Positions 1-8,362 of a DNA stretch of 64,000 nucleotides are shown here, piece by piece. Every line of letters begins with the position of its first letter. Position 1 is the stretch's first letter. Source of the DNA: Candidatus Limnocylindrales bacterium (GTDB taxonomy: Bacteria; Desulfobacterota; Binatia; UBA1149; CAITLU01); the NCBI GenBank assembly GCA_035626395.1, contig DASPNR010000030.1, positions 372,001 to 436,000 on the forward strand. Reading direction: 5' to 3'. The position numbers and the translations under genes are program-made. The notes under the pieces were generated by a model. The model was not told where the DNA came from and did no database searches. It saw only the letters and a program-made list of their open reading frames with translations.

Positions 1-1285
1 AGCTCGTAGGCACGTACTCCAGAGCGGGCAGCCAGCGGCGCACGTAGGTGCCGTCGGGGTCGAACTTCCTGGCCTGGAGAGTCGGATTGAAGATGCGGAA
101 GAACGGCGCCGCGTCCGCGCCGCAGCCGCTGACCCACTGCCATCCGAGCGTGTTGTTGGCCAGGTCCGCGTCGACGAGCGTCTTCTCGAACCAGCGCGCT
201 CCATGCTGCCACGGCAGCATCAGGTCCTTGACCAGGAACGATGCCACGATCATGCGCGCGCGATTGTGCATCCAGCCGGTCGCCGACAGCTCGCGCATGG
301 CTGCATCGACGATCGGATAGCCGGTGCAACCGCGCTGCCAGGCCTGGAGCCCGGCCTCGTCCTGCCTCCACGGGAAGCGCACGAATTCCTCCCGCAGCGG
401 CTGCTCCACGGCTTCAGGAAGGTGGTAGAGCAGATGGTAGGCGAACTCGCGCCAGACCAGCTGTCGCACGAACGATTGCACGGACGCAGACAGCGCGGGG
501 CGGCGCTCGGCCAGGTCGTGCAGCACGTGCCAGAGCTGGCGAACGCTGATCTCGCCGGCCGCCACGTGCGGCGACAGCCTGGAGGTCGCGCTGCGGTCGA
601 GGCGATCGCGATCGCGCGAGTAGGCGGCCAGACGATCGAGGAACAGCGTCCACGTCGCCCGCGCGCCGCTCTCGCCGGGACGCCAGAGGCCGGTCAGACG
701 CCGAGAGCACGCTTCGTCGCCTTGCCAATGCAGGTCGTCGATCCGCAGCGAACGCAGCCACGCTGGCGGCGGCGGGATCGCCGCCGGCGATGCCAACGGC
801 TGCTCGGGCGAGCCCTTGGACATGAGCGCGCGCCAGAACGGCGTGAACACACGATACGGCGTACCGTCGGCCTTGGCGCTCAGCGACGGGTCCCGCAGCA
901 GCGCGCCGTCGGACGTGCGAGCCGCGACGCCTGCCGCTCCGAGCGCACGCTCGACGGCTGCGCTCGCGGCAACGGCGGCGGGCTCGTACCGGCGATTCCA
1001 GTAGACGGCGCCGGCTCCGGATTCGGCGCAAAGGTCGAGCAGCTCGCGCGCCGCGTGCCCGCGCCGGACGACGAGACGGTTGCAGGCTTTGCGCAAAGAC
1101 GCGTCGAGCGCATGCAGCGAGCGCGACAGCCACCAGCGCGATGGTGCCCCAAGGGTCTGGTCATCGTCGCTGCCTGCGATGAAAACCGGAATGACGATGT
1201 CGTGCGATGCGCACGCCTGCCAGAGCGCAGGGTTGTCGTCCAGTCGCAGATCGCGCTGGAACCAGACGATGGCGGCCGACGGCAC
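1..1285 (-). CDS. DNA photolyase / cryptochrome family flavoprotein (3' end outside window)
   Basis: Class I photolyases bind FAD and an antenna chromophore and split UV-induced pyrimidine dimers with light; cryptochromes share the fold. Visible are the N-terminal start AAIVWFQRDLRLDDNPAL (photolyase alpha/beta domain) and, near residues 325-345, VDAAMRELSATGWMHNR, followed at about 355-400 by WFEKTLVDADLANN, GWQWVSGCGADAAPFFRIFNP-like FAD-domain blocks. The GTG at 1285 is the only start after an in-frame TAG at 1297-1295, so the start is well fixed. 428 codons are present; the family usually has about 470-480, so roughly the last 45 residues lie outside the window. The gene is divergent from the ferritin-like gene at 1446. 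Photolyase is more likely than signalling cryptochrome, but sequence alone does not separate them. Confidence 0.93.
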   Translation of the reverse strand, partial: MPSAAIVWFQRDLRLDDNPALWQACASHDIVIPVFIAGSDDDQTLGAPSRWWLSRSLHALDASLRKACNRLVVRRGHAARELLDLCAESGAGAVYWNRRYEPAAVAASAAVERALGAAGVAARTSDGALLRDPSLSAKADGTPYRVFTPFWRALMSKGSPEQPLASPAAIPPPPAWLRSLRIDDLHWQGDEACSRRLTGLWRPGESGARATWTLFLDRLAAYSRDRDRLDRSATSRLSPHVAAGEISVRQLWHVLHDLAERRPALSASVQSFVRQLVWREFAYHLLYHLPEAVEQPLREEFVRFPWRQDEAGLQAWQRGCTGYPIVDAAMRELSATGWMHNRARMIVASFLVKDLMLPWQHGARWFEKTLVDADLANNTLGWQWVSGCGADAAPFFRIFNPTLQARKFDPDGTYVRRWLPALEYVPTS

Positions 1286-1445
1286 GCGAGCAGGCTAGGG
1301 AGCCACGGAACCGGGAGCAACCCGGGTGGCGCATCGATGCGATCGTGCGCGAGCGTCGTCCCGAGCAGCCGCTGCCCGTCAGCGCGGGCGCCGAGGAATG
1401 GTTCGACGCTTCCAATGACGGGCCTTCGCGGCAAGACTGGCGTTC

Positions 1446-2225
1446 ATGAACATCGATCGCCCCACGTGGCACCGCCGGCTTTCCGTCGCCATGCCCGAGC
1501 AGCTCGACCTCTACGAAAAGACCAAGGCGCTGCAGTGGAATGCCACCGATGCGGTCGACTGGTCGCAGCCTGTCCGCAACTACACCGAAGCGGCGTACGC
1601 GGCCACGGGCGGACGCATCTCGCGCGAAGACTTCGACCGCATCTGCGCGGAGCGGCGCGCTTTCACGTTCACACAGCTCTTCTTCGGCGAGCAGGCGGCG
1701 CTAGCGCTGTGCGCGCAGCTCATCAACCAGTGCCCGGAGCTGGAGGCACGCATGGTGCTGGCCGGGCAGGTGATCGACGAGGCGCGGCACGTCGAGGTGT
1801 TCGGCAGGTATCTGGACAAGCTCGGCGTCGATGCCCCGCTCGATCCGATGCTCGAGGGCATCGTGCATCAGCTGCTCGACAGTGACTTCTACGGCGAGAA
1901 GATCGTCGGAATGCAGATCTTCCTCGAAGGCATTGCCGTCGGGCTGTTCCAGGTGTTCGCGCAGGAAAGCCCCGACCCCCTCCTGCGCGAGCTCATGCGC
2001 GGCGTGCTGCGCGACGAGTCGCGCCACGCGGGGTTCGGCGTCATGTACCTGGCCGACAAGTTCGAGCGCGCCACGCCAGCCGAGCGAAGACGCACCGAGC
2101 ACTTCGTGGGGGACCTCTTCCGCGGCTTCGGGATGATGATGGGTGCGCCGGGCGGCGGCTTTCTCGCCGGCACGTTCGAGGACATCCGCCATCGCCTGCG
2201 CCAGATCGGGCTCGAGGTGCGGTAA
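1446..2225 (+). CDS. Ferritin-like di-iron carboxylate protein, R2-like
   Basis: The 259-residue protein carries a complete four-helix di-iron signature: Glu82 (GEQAAL), Glu112-x-x-His115 (DEARH), Glu161 (LEGIAVG) and Glu191-x-x-His194 (DESRH). This ligand order is that of ribonucleotide reductase R2, R2-like ligand-binding oxidases and AurF-like N-oxygenases. There is no large-subunit nrdA gene nearby, so a role in dNTP synthesis is unlikely; an oxidase or oxygenase on an unknown substrate is the better guess. The C-terminus (RGFGMMMGAPGGGF) is Met/Gly rich. No strong ribosome binding site precedes the ATG. The gene stands alone, divergent from the photolyase and about 90 nt before a radical SAM gene with its own promoter. 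Confidence 0.8.
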   Translation: MNIDRPTWHRRLSVAMPEQLDLYEKTKALQWNATDAVDWSQPVRNYTEAAYAATGGRISREDFDRICAERRAFTFTQLFFGEQAALALCAQLINQCPELEARMVLAGQVIDEARHVEVFGRYLDKLGVDAPLDPMLEGIVHQLLDSDFYGEKIVGMQIFLEGIAVGLFQVFAQESPDPLLRELMRGVLRDESRHAGFGVMYLADKFERATPAERRRTEHFVGDLFRGFGMMMGAPGGGFLAGTFEDIRHRLRQIGLEVR

Positions 2226-2272
2226 ACGCGATTGCGTCGGCCTGCCCTGCCTTCGCCGCGGGCCGAGGACCT

Positions 2273-2301
2273 TTGGCACGGGCAGGCGGCGTGCTTATAG
2301 T
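2273..2301 (+). promoter_or_regulatory. Sigma70-type promoter for the radical SAM gene
   Basis: TTGGCA (2273-2278), a 17-nt spacer and TATAGT (2296-2301); each hexamer matches the consensus at five of six positions. Transcription would start about 2308, leaving only a few bases before the TTG start at 2313. Confidence 0.65.
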
Positions 2302-2312
2302 CGTCGCTCGTT

Positions 2313-4022
2313 TTGATCCGCCACGACGAGAAGCTGCTGTTCCGCCCCAATGCCACCGGCCCCGTTTCGGTGTGCCTCGCCTATCCCAACAGCTATCGCG
2401 TCGGAATGGGCAATCTCGGCTTTCAGGCCGTGTATCGCCTGCTCGCCACCACTCCCGGCGTGGTGTGCGAGCGGTTGTTCCTGCCCGAAGAAGGCGAGCG
2501 CTGCCGCAGCCTGGAGAGCGGACGGTCGCCGGCCGAGTTCGACATCATCGCCTTCTCGCTCTCTTTTGAGAGCGATTATCCGAACATCGTGCGCATGCTC
2601 GACGCGGCCGGCATCGCGCCGCGCGCCGCCTCGCGCCGGCAGGACGCGTGGAGCGCGCCGCTGCTGCTCGCCGGCGGTCCGGCCACCTTTCTCAACCCCG
2701 AGCCGGTAGCGCCGTTCTTCGATCTGTTCCTGATCGGCGAAGGCGAGGAGATGATCCAGGAAGCGTTCGCCGGCGCCGAAGACTGGAGCGGGCTTTCGCG
2801 CGAAGCGATCCTCGATCAGCTCTCCTCGGTCGAAGGAGCCTACCGCCCCGATCTCTACGAGCCGATCTACGGCGAATTCGGCCTGACGGGACTGCGCGTG
2901 GCGGCTGGCGCCCCCGAGCGCGTGCGCCGCCGCTACGTCGCCGACCTCGACCGCTTTCCTGCCGCGACTTCGATCGTCGCGCCCGACGCCGTCTTCGGCG
3001 AGTACTTCCTGGTCGAGGCCAGCCGCGGCTGCGAGTGGGGCTGCCGCTTCTGCGCGGCCGGATTCATGTACCGGCCGGTTCGGCATCGCGGCGCCGAATC
3101 GCTGACGGCGCAGGCGCTCGAAGGCCTGCCTGAATCCTCGGCGGCGACCGTCGGGCTGGTCGGCGCGGAGATGGCCAGCCATCCGGCCATCGCTTCGACC
3201 TGCGAGCGCATCGCAGAGGCCGGAGGCCGCGCGTCGCCGTCGTCGCTGAAGGCCGATCAGATCAGCGCGCGTCTTGCCGCGGTCGTCGCGCGCAGCGGTA
3301 CCAGGTCGGTGACCGTCGCTCCCGAAGCGGGCTCCGAGCGGATGCGGCGCGTGATCAACAAGAACCTGACCGAGCCCGAGATCCTGCGCGCCGCCGATCT
3401 GATGGTCGGCGACGGTGTCGAGTCGCTCAAGCTCTATTTCATGTGCGCGTTGCCCACCGAGACCCAGGATGATCTCGACGGCATCTATGATCTTTCGGCC
3501 AGGCTGCGCGCCCGCATGATGGGACACGGCCGCAAGCGCGGCCGTGTCGGCCGCATCACCGTCTCGCTCAACCCGTTCGTGCCCAAACCGTGGACGCCGT
3601 TCCAGTGGGACGCGATGGCGCCGGTCGGCGAGGTGCAGGCCAAGATCCAGCATCTGCGCCGGCGCATCGGGCGGCTTCCGAACATGGAGCTGGACGCGGA
3701 CTCTCCGCGCGAGGCCTACATGCAGACGCTGCTCAGTCGTGGCGACCGGCGCGTGGCCGACGTCATCGAGTGCCTGGCGCGCACCGAGCGCGGCTGGTGG
3801 CAGGAGCTGGGCCGCATGCGCCGCGGCGAGCACGAATCGGTCTCGATCGATCCGGATTCGTACGTGCACCGGCAGTACGAGCACGAAACGCTGTTCCCCT
3901 GGGACTTCATCGACCACCACATCGACAAGAGCTACCTGTGGCTGGAGCGGCGGCGCGCGCTGGCGGAGCGGCAGACCGAGCCTTGCGACGTCGCTACCTG
4001 CCGGACCTGCGGAGCGTGCTGA
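2313..4022 (+). CDS. B12-binding-type radical SAM protein, TIGR03960-like, without DUF2344
   Basis: 569 residues. The N-terminal block VCLAYPNSYRVGMGNLGFQ matches the Rossmann-like domain that opens YgiQ/TIGR03960 radical SAM proteins. Cys240, Cys244 and Cys247 (CEWGCRFC) form the CxxxCxxC site for the SAM-binding 4Fe-4S cluster. The last residues hold Cys558, Cys563, Cys566 and Cys569 (C-x4-C-x2-C-x2-C), corresponding to the DCR/CGVC segment that in full-length family members leads into a DUF2344 domain; here the protein stops there. TTG at 2313 is the first possible start after an in-frame TAG (2298-2300). The reaction of this family is not established; a role in tRNA or cofactor modification would be a guess. 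The stop is two bases upstream of acpS. Confidence 0.88.
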   Translation: MIRHDEKLLFRPNATGPVSVCLAYPNSYRVGMGNLGFQAVYRLLATTPGVVCERLFLPEEGERCRSLESGRSPAEFDIIAFSLSFESDYPNIVRMLDAAGIAPRAASRRQDAWSAPLLLAGGPATFLNPEPVAPFFDLFLIGEGEEMIQEAFAGAEDWSGLSREAILDQLSSVEGAYRPDLYEPIYGEFGLTGLRVAAGAPERVRRRYVADLDRFPAATSIVAPDAVFGEYFLVEASRGCEWGCRFCAAGFMYRPVRHRGAESLTAQALEGLPESSAATVGLVGAEMASHPAIASTCERIAEAGGRASPSSLKADQISARLAAVVARSGTRSVTVAPEAGSERMRRVINKNLTEPEILRAADLMVGDGVESLKLYFMCALPTETQDDLDGIYDLSARLRARMMGHGRKRGRVGRITVSLNPFVPKPWTPFQWDAMAPVGEVQAKIQHLRRRIGRLPNMELDADSPREAYMQTLLSRGDRRVADVIECLARTERGWWQELGRMRRGEHESVSIDPDSYVHRQYEHETLFPWDFIDHHIDKSYLWLERRRALAERQTEPCDVATCRTCGAC

Positions 4023-4024
4023 GC

Positions 4025-4408
4025 GTGGCCATCCTCGGACACGGCGTCGATGCGGTCGCGATCGAGCGCATGCGGCGCATCACGACGGTGGCCGGCCGCG
4101 GCGAGCGCTTCAAGGCGCGCGTGTTCACGCCAGGAGAACGCGACTGCTGCGAGCGCCGGCGCGATCCGGCCGAATGCTACGCGGTGCGTTTTGCGGCCAA
4201 GGAAGCCGTCATCAAGGCGCTCGGTGCCGACGGCGTCGCGCACGCCTGGCGCGACATCGAAGTCGTGCGCAGCGACGGCGGCGCTCCGCAGATCCGCGTG
4301 CACGGTCGCGTGGCGGCGCGCTGCCGCGAGCGCGGCGTACGCGCCATCCACGTCTCGCTCACCCACGCAGAGCCGATGGCGATGGCTTCGGTAGTTCTGG
4401 AAAGCTGA
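4025..4408 (+). CDS. acpS: Holo-[acyl-carrier-protein] synthase
   Basis: Transfers 4'-phosphopantetheine from CoA to the serine of acyl carrier protein, activating fatty acid synthesis in the cytoplasm. The 127-residue product has the two family motifs: GHGVDAVAIERM (Asp9 binds Mg2+) and, near residue 56, RFAAKEAVIKALG with the conserved Glu and Lys. Length is typical (about 120-130). I chose GTG at 4025, two bases after the stop of the radical SAM gene, because the family begins exactly at this motif; an upstream extension in the same frame is only overlap. The 3' end overlaps the end of the convergent acyltransferase gene by 50 bp. Confidence 0.92.
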   Translation: MAILGHGVDAVAIERMRRITTVAGRGERFKARVFTPGERDCCERRRDPAECYAVRFAAKEAVIKALGADGVAHAWRDIEVVRSDGGAPQIRVHGRVAARCRERGVRAIHVSLTHAEPMAMASVVLES

Positions 4409-5591
4409 CCGCGCAGCGGCGTGCCGGCGGCTTCATCCCCAGCAGCAGTCGCGGCAGCGCGAAGGGGCGCACCAGGTAGTGGTAGATGCCCATCGTCGCC
4501 GTCAGCGATGCGGCCACCAGCAGCACGAACTCGAGCGGCAGCGGCAGCGTCAGGCGGATCAGCCAGTAGCCGACCACGATGATCGCCACCTGATGCAGGA
4601 TATAGACCGGAAACGTCGATTCGCTCAGGTAGGCGTGCGCCGGCCCGCTCGCGATCAGCATCCGGCGGCCGATGCCAAGCAGTGCCAGCACATAGCACCA
4701 GCCGGCCACTGCCGGCCCGACCAGCATCAGCGTCTTGGACTGGACCAGTCCGAGCAGGCCGGTCAGCAGAGCCAGTGAAGTCGCCACGGCGATGCCCAGG
4801 CTGACCTTCCACCTGCTCGCCACCAGCTCCTCGACCTGCGGCTGCGTCGCAAGAGCGAAGCCGCTGGCCACGAAGATTGCGTAGTAGGCGACGTTGGCCC
4901 AGTCGTCGTAGAGGTTGTAGATCCCCGGCCAGCGCTCTCGCATCGTCAGCTGAACGACGACAAGCAACGCCATCGGTGCGTAGAGCATCCATGGGCGCGG
5001 CTGCGCCAGACGGCCCTTCCAGCGAAGCATTGCCAGCATCAGCGGCATCAGCGCCACCGTCAGGGCCAGCAGATAGGCCACGAACCACAGGTGGCCCCAC
5101 GTGAAGCGGTCGAGGTCGGTGAAGAAGCTCGGCAGGAATTCGAGGAACGACTCTTCGAAATCCGGCGCGATCTCGAGCGGCTCCGAAAGCAGCGGTGCGA
5201 TCGCGTTCTGATGCTCCGCCGACATCCGAAGCGTGCGGTGGTTGAGGTCGAGGCCGCTGCTCAGCTCGGCATATTTCATGATGGGCCCGAACAGCACGCA
5301 GCCGGCCAGCAGCGGCAGCGCAAGGCGCCGGCCGCGCTCGCGGAGGAACGCGCCGCCTCCGCGCGCCGAGAGCGAGGCGGCGGCCGACCAGCCGGCGAGC
5401 ATGAAGAACAGCGGCATGTGCCAGAGGCTGATGAAACCGCACAGCACCGTGAAGCCCATCGACAGCTCCTGGCTGCGGATGTGGAAGAACGGCGCCGGGT
5501 CGAAGACCTTTCCCACGTGGAACACGAACAGGAGATAGGTGGCGGCGATGCGCAGCCAGTCGATGTCGGTGCGGCGGGTGGAGTCGGTCAT
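4359..5591 (-). CDS. Acyltransferase family 3 membrane protein (OpgC/MdoC-like)
   Basis: 410 residues with about ten hydrophobic segments and the family opening RRTDIDWLRIAATYLLFVFH, in which the Asp-x-Leu-Arg and following His are typical of acyltransferase-3 proteins. These inner-membrane enzymes O-acylate sugars or glucans; OpgC succinylates periplasmic glucans. The pattern WHMPLFFMLAGW and the late YILHQVAIIVVGYW helix also fit. The ATG at 5591 overlaps the TetR stop as ATGA and has GGAGAAG just upstream, so translation is coupled to the regulator. The substrate cannot be deduced. The 3' end overlaps acpS tail to tail. Confidence 0.85.
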   Translation of the reverse strand: MTDSTRRTDIDWLRIAATYLLFVFHVGKVFDPAPFFHIRSQELSMGFTVLCGFISLWHMPLFFMLAGWSAAASLSARGGGAFLRERGRRLALPLLAGCVLFGPIMKYAELSSGLDLNHRTLRMSAEHQNAIAPLLSEPLEIAPDFEESFLEFLPSFFTDLDRFTWGHLWFVAYLLALTVALMPLMLAMLRWKGRLAQPRPWMLYAPMALLVVVQLTMRERWPGIYNLYDDWANVAYYAIFVASGFALATQPQVEELVASRWKVSLGIAVATSLALLTGLLGLVQSKTLMLVGPAVAGWCYVLALLGIGRRMLIASGPAHAYLSESTFPVYILHQVAIIVVGYWLIRLTLPLPLEFVLLVAASLTATMGIYHYLVRPFALPRLLLGMKPPARRCAVSFPELPKPSPSALRG

Positions 5592-6289
5592 GGCTTCTCC
5601 TTGACGATCGCTTCGACGACGAAGCGCACGACCGTCTCGCGCGCGATGTCTTCCTCCACGATCTGCGGGTGCGGGTCCCAGTGGCGATGCACGGCCCAGA
5701 ACATCAGGCTCTCGATGATCAGGCGCGCCGCCACGGTCGCGTCGGGCATCGGCGTGAAGAGGCCGCGGCCCGTGCGGTCGGCGATGTAGCGCTCGACCAG
5801 ATCGATGAGGCCGCCGCGCGCGCCGGCGAACCACAGCGCCGCCAGCTCGGGCAGATCGGGTGCGGAGCGGTCGATGAGCTTGAGGCTCCGGCGGTTGTCG
5901 GCGAGCACCTGGTAGAGCTCGCGGGCGATCTCCTCGAGCTCGACGCGCGCATCCTTGATGCGCCGCCGCTCCAACGCCGCCGCGAGCGCGGGCGGAATCT
6001 GGTGCTCGAGCAGACGCCTGCGCACGTAGCTGAGGGTCGCGCCGGGCGCCGGCGTCGGGACCGGAAGAGCGGGAGCGGGGTCGAAGGGGCGCGGCGCGTC
6101 GGCGTAGCGCGCGACCAGGTCGAACAGCGCCTCCTTGCTCTCGACGTAGAGATAGAGGGTCCCTTTGGCCACGCCGAGCGTCATCGCGACGTCCGCCATC
6201 TGGGTGCGGGCGTAGCCGCGCTCGATGAAGACGCGGGTGGCGGCATCGACCAGGTCCTCGATGCGGCCCATCGGCATGGTCCGAGCCAT
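5588..6289 (-). CDS. TetR/AcrR family transcriptional regulator
   Basis: 233 residues. The N-terminal helix-turn-helix spans about residues 10-55 (RIEDLVDAATRVFIERGYAR, then MADVAMTLGVAKGTLYLYVE), the classic TetR DNA-binding block with the GTLYLYV-type recognition helix end. The C-terminal helical domain, about residues 70-230, would bind an unknown ligand. The stop codon overlaps the ATG of the membrane acyltransferase (ATGA), so the two form one transcription unit. A near-perfect 19-bp inverted repeat sits inside its own promoter, so autorepression and repression of the acyltransferase are very likely. The start ATG lies 9 nt after the -10 box. Confidence 0.93.
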   Translation of the reverse strand: MARTMPMGRIEDLVDAATRVFIERGYARTQMADVAMTLGVAKGTLYLYVESKEALFDLVARYADAPRPFDPAPALPVPTPAPGATLSYVRRRLLEHQIPPALAAALERRRIKDARVELEEIARELYQVLADNRRSLKLIDRSAPDLPELAALWFAGARGGLIDLVERYIADRTGRGLFTPMPDATVAARLIIESLMFWAVHRHWDPHPQIVEEDIARETVVRFVVEAIVKEKP

Positions 6290-6298
6290 TGCGGCGAG

Positions 6299-6326
6299 AC
6301 TATAACTGACCGACCTGGTCAGTCAA
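6299..6326 (-). promoter_or_regulatory. tetR-acyltransferase promoter
   Basis: On the minus strand TTGACT (6326-6321), a 16-nt spacer and TATAGT (6304-6299), followed after 9 nt by the ATG at 6289. The predicted transcript start leaves only two or three untranslated bases. Confidence 0.7.
6307..6325. promoter_or_regulatory. TetR operator
   Basis: Two 9-bp arms, TGACCGACC and GGTCAGTCA, separated by one base; eight of nine positions pair. This is the usual TetR/AcrR operator geometry. It covers the -35 box and spacer of the tetR promoter, so binding would block RNA polymerase. Confidence 0.75.
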
Positions 6327-6447
6327 TGACTGCGGCCACATATTTCGTGGCGCCGAGGGCGCGGCCGCGGGCATGTCCACGGCGGACGCGGAGCCGGAGG
6401 ACCGGACGGTCCGCCGCAGACACGCCCGCGTCCGCGCCTGGAAGCGC

Positions 6448-7830
6448 TCAGCGAAGGAGCTGCAGAGCCATTCCTGCCAGCATTGCCGTCACCAGCGTTG
6501 TGGTCATGCCGACGTGCCAGCGCATCAATGCCAGGAACGATGCGACGGCGATCAGCAGGGCAAGAACGTCGAGCGTGGCCAGATCGGGAAACGTCAGCTT
6601 CAGGCCCAGCGGGCCTGCCGTCTCACGGACCTGGCTGAACAGCACGTGCAGCGCGAACCAGACGGCGAGGTTGACGATGACGCCGAGCACGGCGGCGGTA
6701 ATGGCCGTCAGAGACGCCGCCAGGGCGCGGTTGCGGCGAAGCGTCTCGACGTACGGAGCACCCAGGAAGATCCAGAGGAAGCACGGAGCGTACGTCACCC
6801 ACGTCGTCAGCGTCGCGCCGAGAAGCGCCGCCGTCATCGGCTCCAGCCCCTGTGGGTTGCGGTGAGCGGCCAGGAAGCCCACGAACTGCACGACCTGGAT
6901 CAGCGGTCCGGGCGTGGTCTCGGCCATGCCGAGACCGTCGAGCATCTCGCCCGGCTGCATCCACCGATAATGCTCGACCGCCTGCTGTGCGATGTAGGCG
7001 AGCACGGCGTAGGCGCCGCCGAAGGTGACCACGGCCGCCTTGCTGAAGAACACGGCGATGCTGGTGAAGACGCTGCCGGCGCCGAACACGAGCACCACCG
7101 CCACGACCGGCGCCGCCCAGATCGCTCCCCAGACCGCCAGCACTTGCAGCGAGCGCCCCAGCGTCGGTGCCGTACCTTCAGCCGCGCGCCGGTCGACGAT
7201 GCGAGTGGGCCCGTCGCTTTCGGCCGGCGCCTTGACGGGCATCCACTGCGGCCGCCAGCGCGCCACGGCCCATCCCGTCAGTCCGGCAACCAGCACGATG
7301 GCCGGGAAGGGCACGTCGAAAAAGAACAAGGCGGTGAAGGCGAGCGCGGAGATGCCAAGCGTCAGCTGCGTGCGCGCGACGCGTCTGGAGATGCGCTGCA
7401 CGGCCTCGAGCACGACGGCAAGGACAGCGGCCTTGAGCCCGAACAGCAGCGCGGGCAGCCAGGACGTGTCCTGAAAGCTGACGTACAGGATGCTGAGCGC
7501 CATGATCGCCGCGAATCCGGGCGCGACGAACAGCAGCCCGGCCGTCAGGCCGCCCCTGTACCCGTGCATGAGCCATCCGATGTAGGTGGCCAGCTGCTGC
7601 GCCTCCGGCCCCGGGAGCAACATGCAGTAGTTGAGCGCATGCAGGAACCGCTCTTCGCTCACCCAGCGCTTCTCGTCCACCAGGATGCGGTGCATGACGG
7701 CGATCTGCGCTGCAGGCCCTCCGAAGCTGTGCAGCGCCACACGCAGCCACACCGCCCGCGCTTCGTCGTACGAAACGCTGGTCAGGACATCGGCAGACAC
7801 GGACGGCGCAAGCGACTCGGCGGCGCTCAT
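6448..7830 (-). CDS. chrA: Chromate transporter, ChrA (CHR) family
   Basis: Exports chromate across the inner membrane using the proton motive force. The 460-residue protein is the long two-half form: the first half has FGGPAAQIAVMHR and the second FSKAAVVTFGGAYAV, the duplicated CHR domain motifs, each followed by a Pro/Gly signature (LLPGPEAQQLATYIG and ETTPGPLIQVVQFVGF). About ten hydrophobic segments are visible. ATG at 7830 is preferred because CHR proteins start close to this point; a longer in-frame reading upstream has no membrane character. No chrB regulator is present, so the natural substrate could be another oxyanion. The gene is divergent from a small exported protein at 7971. 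Confidence 0.9.
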   Translation of the reverse strand: MSAAESLAPSVSADVLTSVSYDEARAVWLRVALHSFGGPAAQIAVMHRILVDEKRWVSEERFLHALNYCMLLPGPEAQQLATYIGWLMHGYRGGLTAGLLFVAPGFAAIMALSILYVSFQDTSWLPALLFGLKAAVLAVVLEAVQRISRRVARTQLTLGISALAFTALFFFDVPFPAIVLVAGLTGWAVARWRPQWMPVKAPAESDGPTRIVDRRAAEGTAPTLGRSLQVLAVWGAIWAAPVVAVVLVFGAGSVFTSIAVFFSKAAVVTFGGAYAVLAYIAQQAVEHYRWMQPGEMLDGLGMAETTPGPLIQVVQFVGFLAAHRNPQGLEPMTAALLGATLTTWVTYAPCFLWIFLGAPYVETLRRNRALAASLTAITAAVLGVIVNLAVWFALHVLFSQVRETAGPLGLKLTFPDLATLDVLALLIAVASFLALMRWHVGMTTTLVTAMLAGMALQLLR

Positions 7831-7970
7831 CGCCGCTGTGTTCCATTTTCTGCGATCGATAGCACCTCGCGTCGGAGCAGGAGCGCGCGTACGCACCTTG
7901 TAACGGCGGCGGAGGGCCGGCGTCCAAGCTGCAGTCTCGTTCGCGCCAGCGACGAGCACGGAGGACGCCC

Positions 7971-8309
7971 ATGAAGCTCTGCAAGATCGCGTTTTGCGCC
8001 GCGCTGCTCGCGGCCTCCACTTCCCCCGCCACGGCGGATCACAGTCCGCTCGCCGGCACCGGCGTGGCGGCGGTTCGGGCGCCGGTGCCCGAACCCGCCG
8101 CGCAGGCTGCGGCCTCGTATCGCGCCCAGGCGGCGCGTGCGCGTGCGGCGGCGCTCGAGCACCTGCTGAAGAAGCGCACGTTTCACAGCGGCAATCCCGG
8201 TCGTGACCATACCGTCGACGGCTACCACGACCGGCGCATCGCGCAGCTCACGGCGCTGGCCGAGCAGCTGGAGGCCAGAGCCGCGTCGGCCTCGCGCACG
8301 TGCAACTGA
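7971..8309 (+). CDS. Small exported hypothetical protein
   Basis: 112 residues, preceded by GGAGG about 8 nt upstream of the ATG. The first 22 residues form a clear Sec signal peptide (Lys-rich start, AFCAALLAAS core, cleavage expected after ATA or near it). The mature part is Ala/Arg rich and helical, with a short middle segment RTFHSGNPGRDHTVDGYHDR rich in His and Asp, and ends in Cys-Asn. I do not recognise the family. Its divergent neighbour is chrA, which could mean co-regulation but there is no further support. Confidence 0.6.
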   Translation: MKLCKIAFCAALLAASTSPATADHSPLAGTGVAAVRAPVPEPAAQAAASYRAQAARARAAALEHLLKKRTFHSGNPGRDHTVDGYHDRRIAQLTALAEQLEARAASASRTCN

Positions 8310-8350
8310 CGGCGCCGCCCGTCCCGCCTTTGCTTTTTCCGCCGCGGGCG

Positions 8351-8356
8351 TAGCCT
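8351..8356 (+). promoter_or_regulatory. Possible -10 box of the hydroxylase gene
   Basis: TAGCCT ends six bases before the GTG at 8363. A T-rich stretch with TTGCTT lies about 15 nt upstream as a weak -35. The case rests mainly on the same spacing seen at other genes in this window. Confidence 0.35.
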
Positions 8357-8362
8357 GCACCC

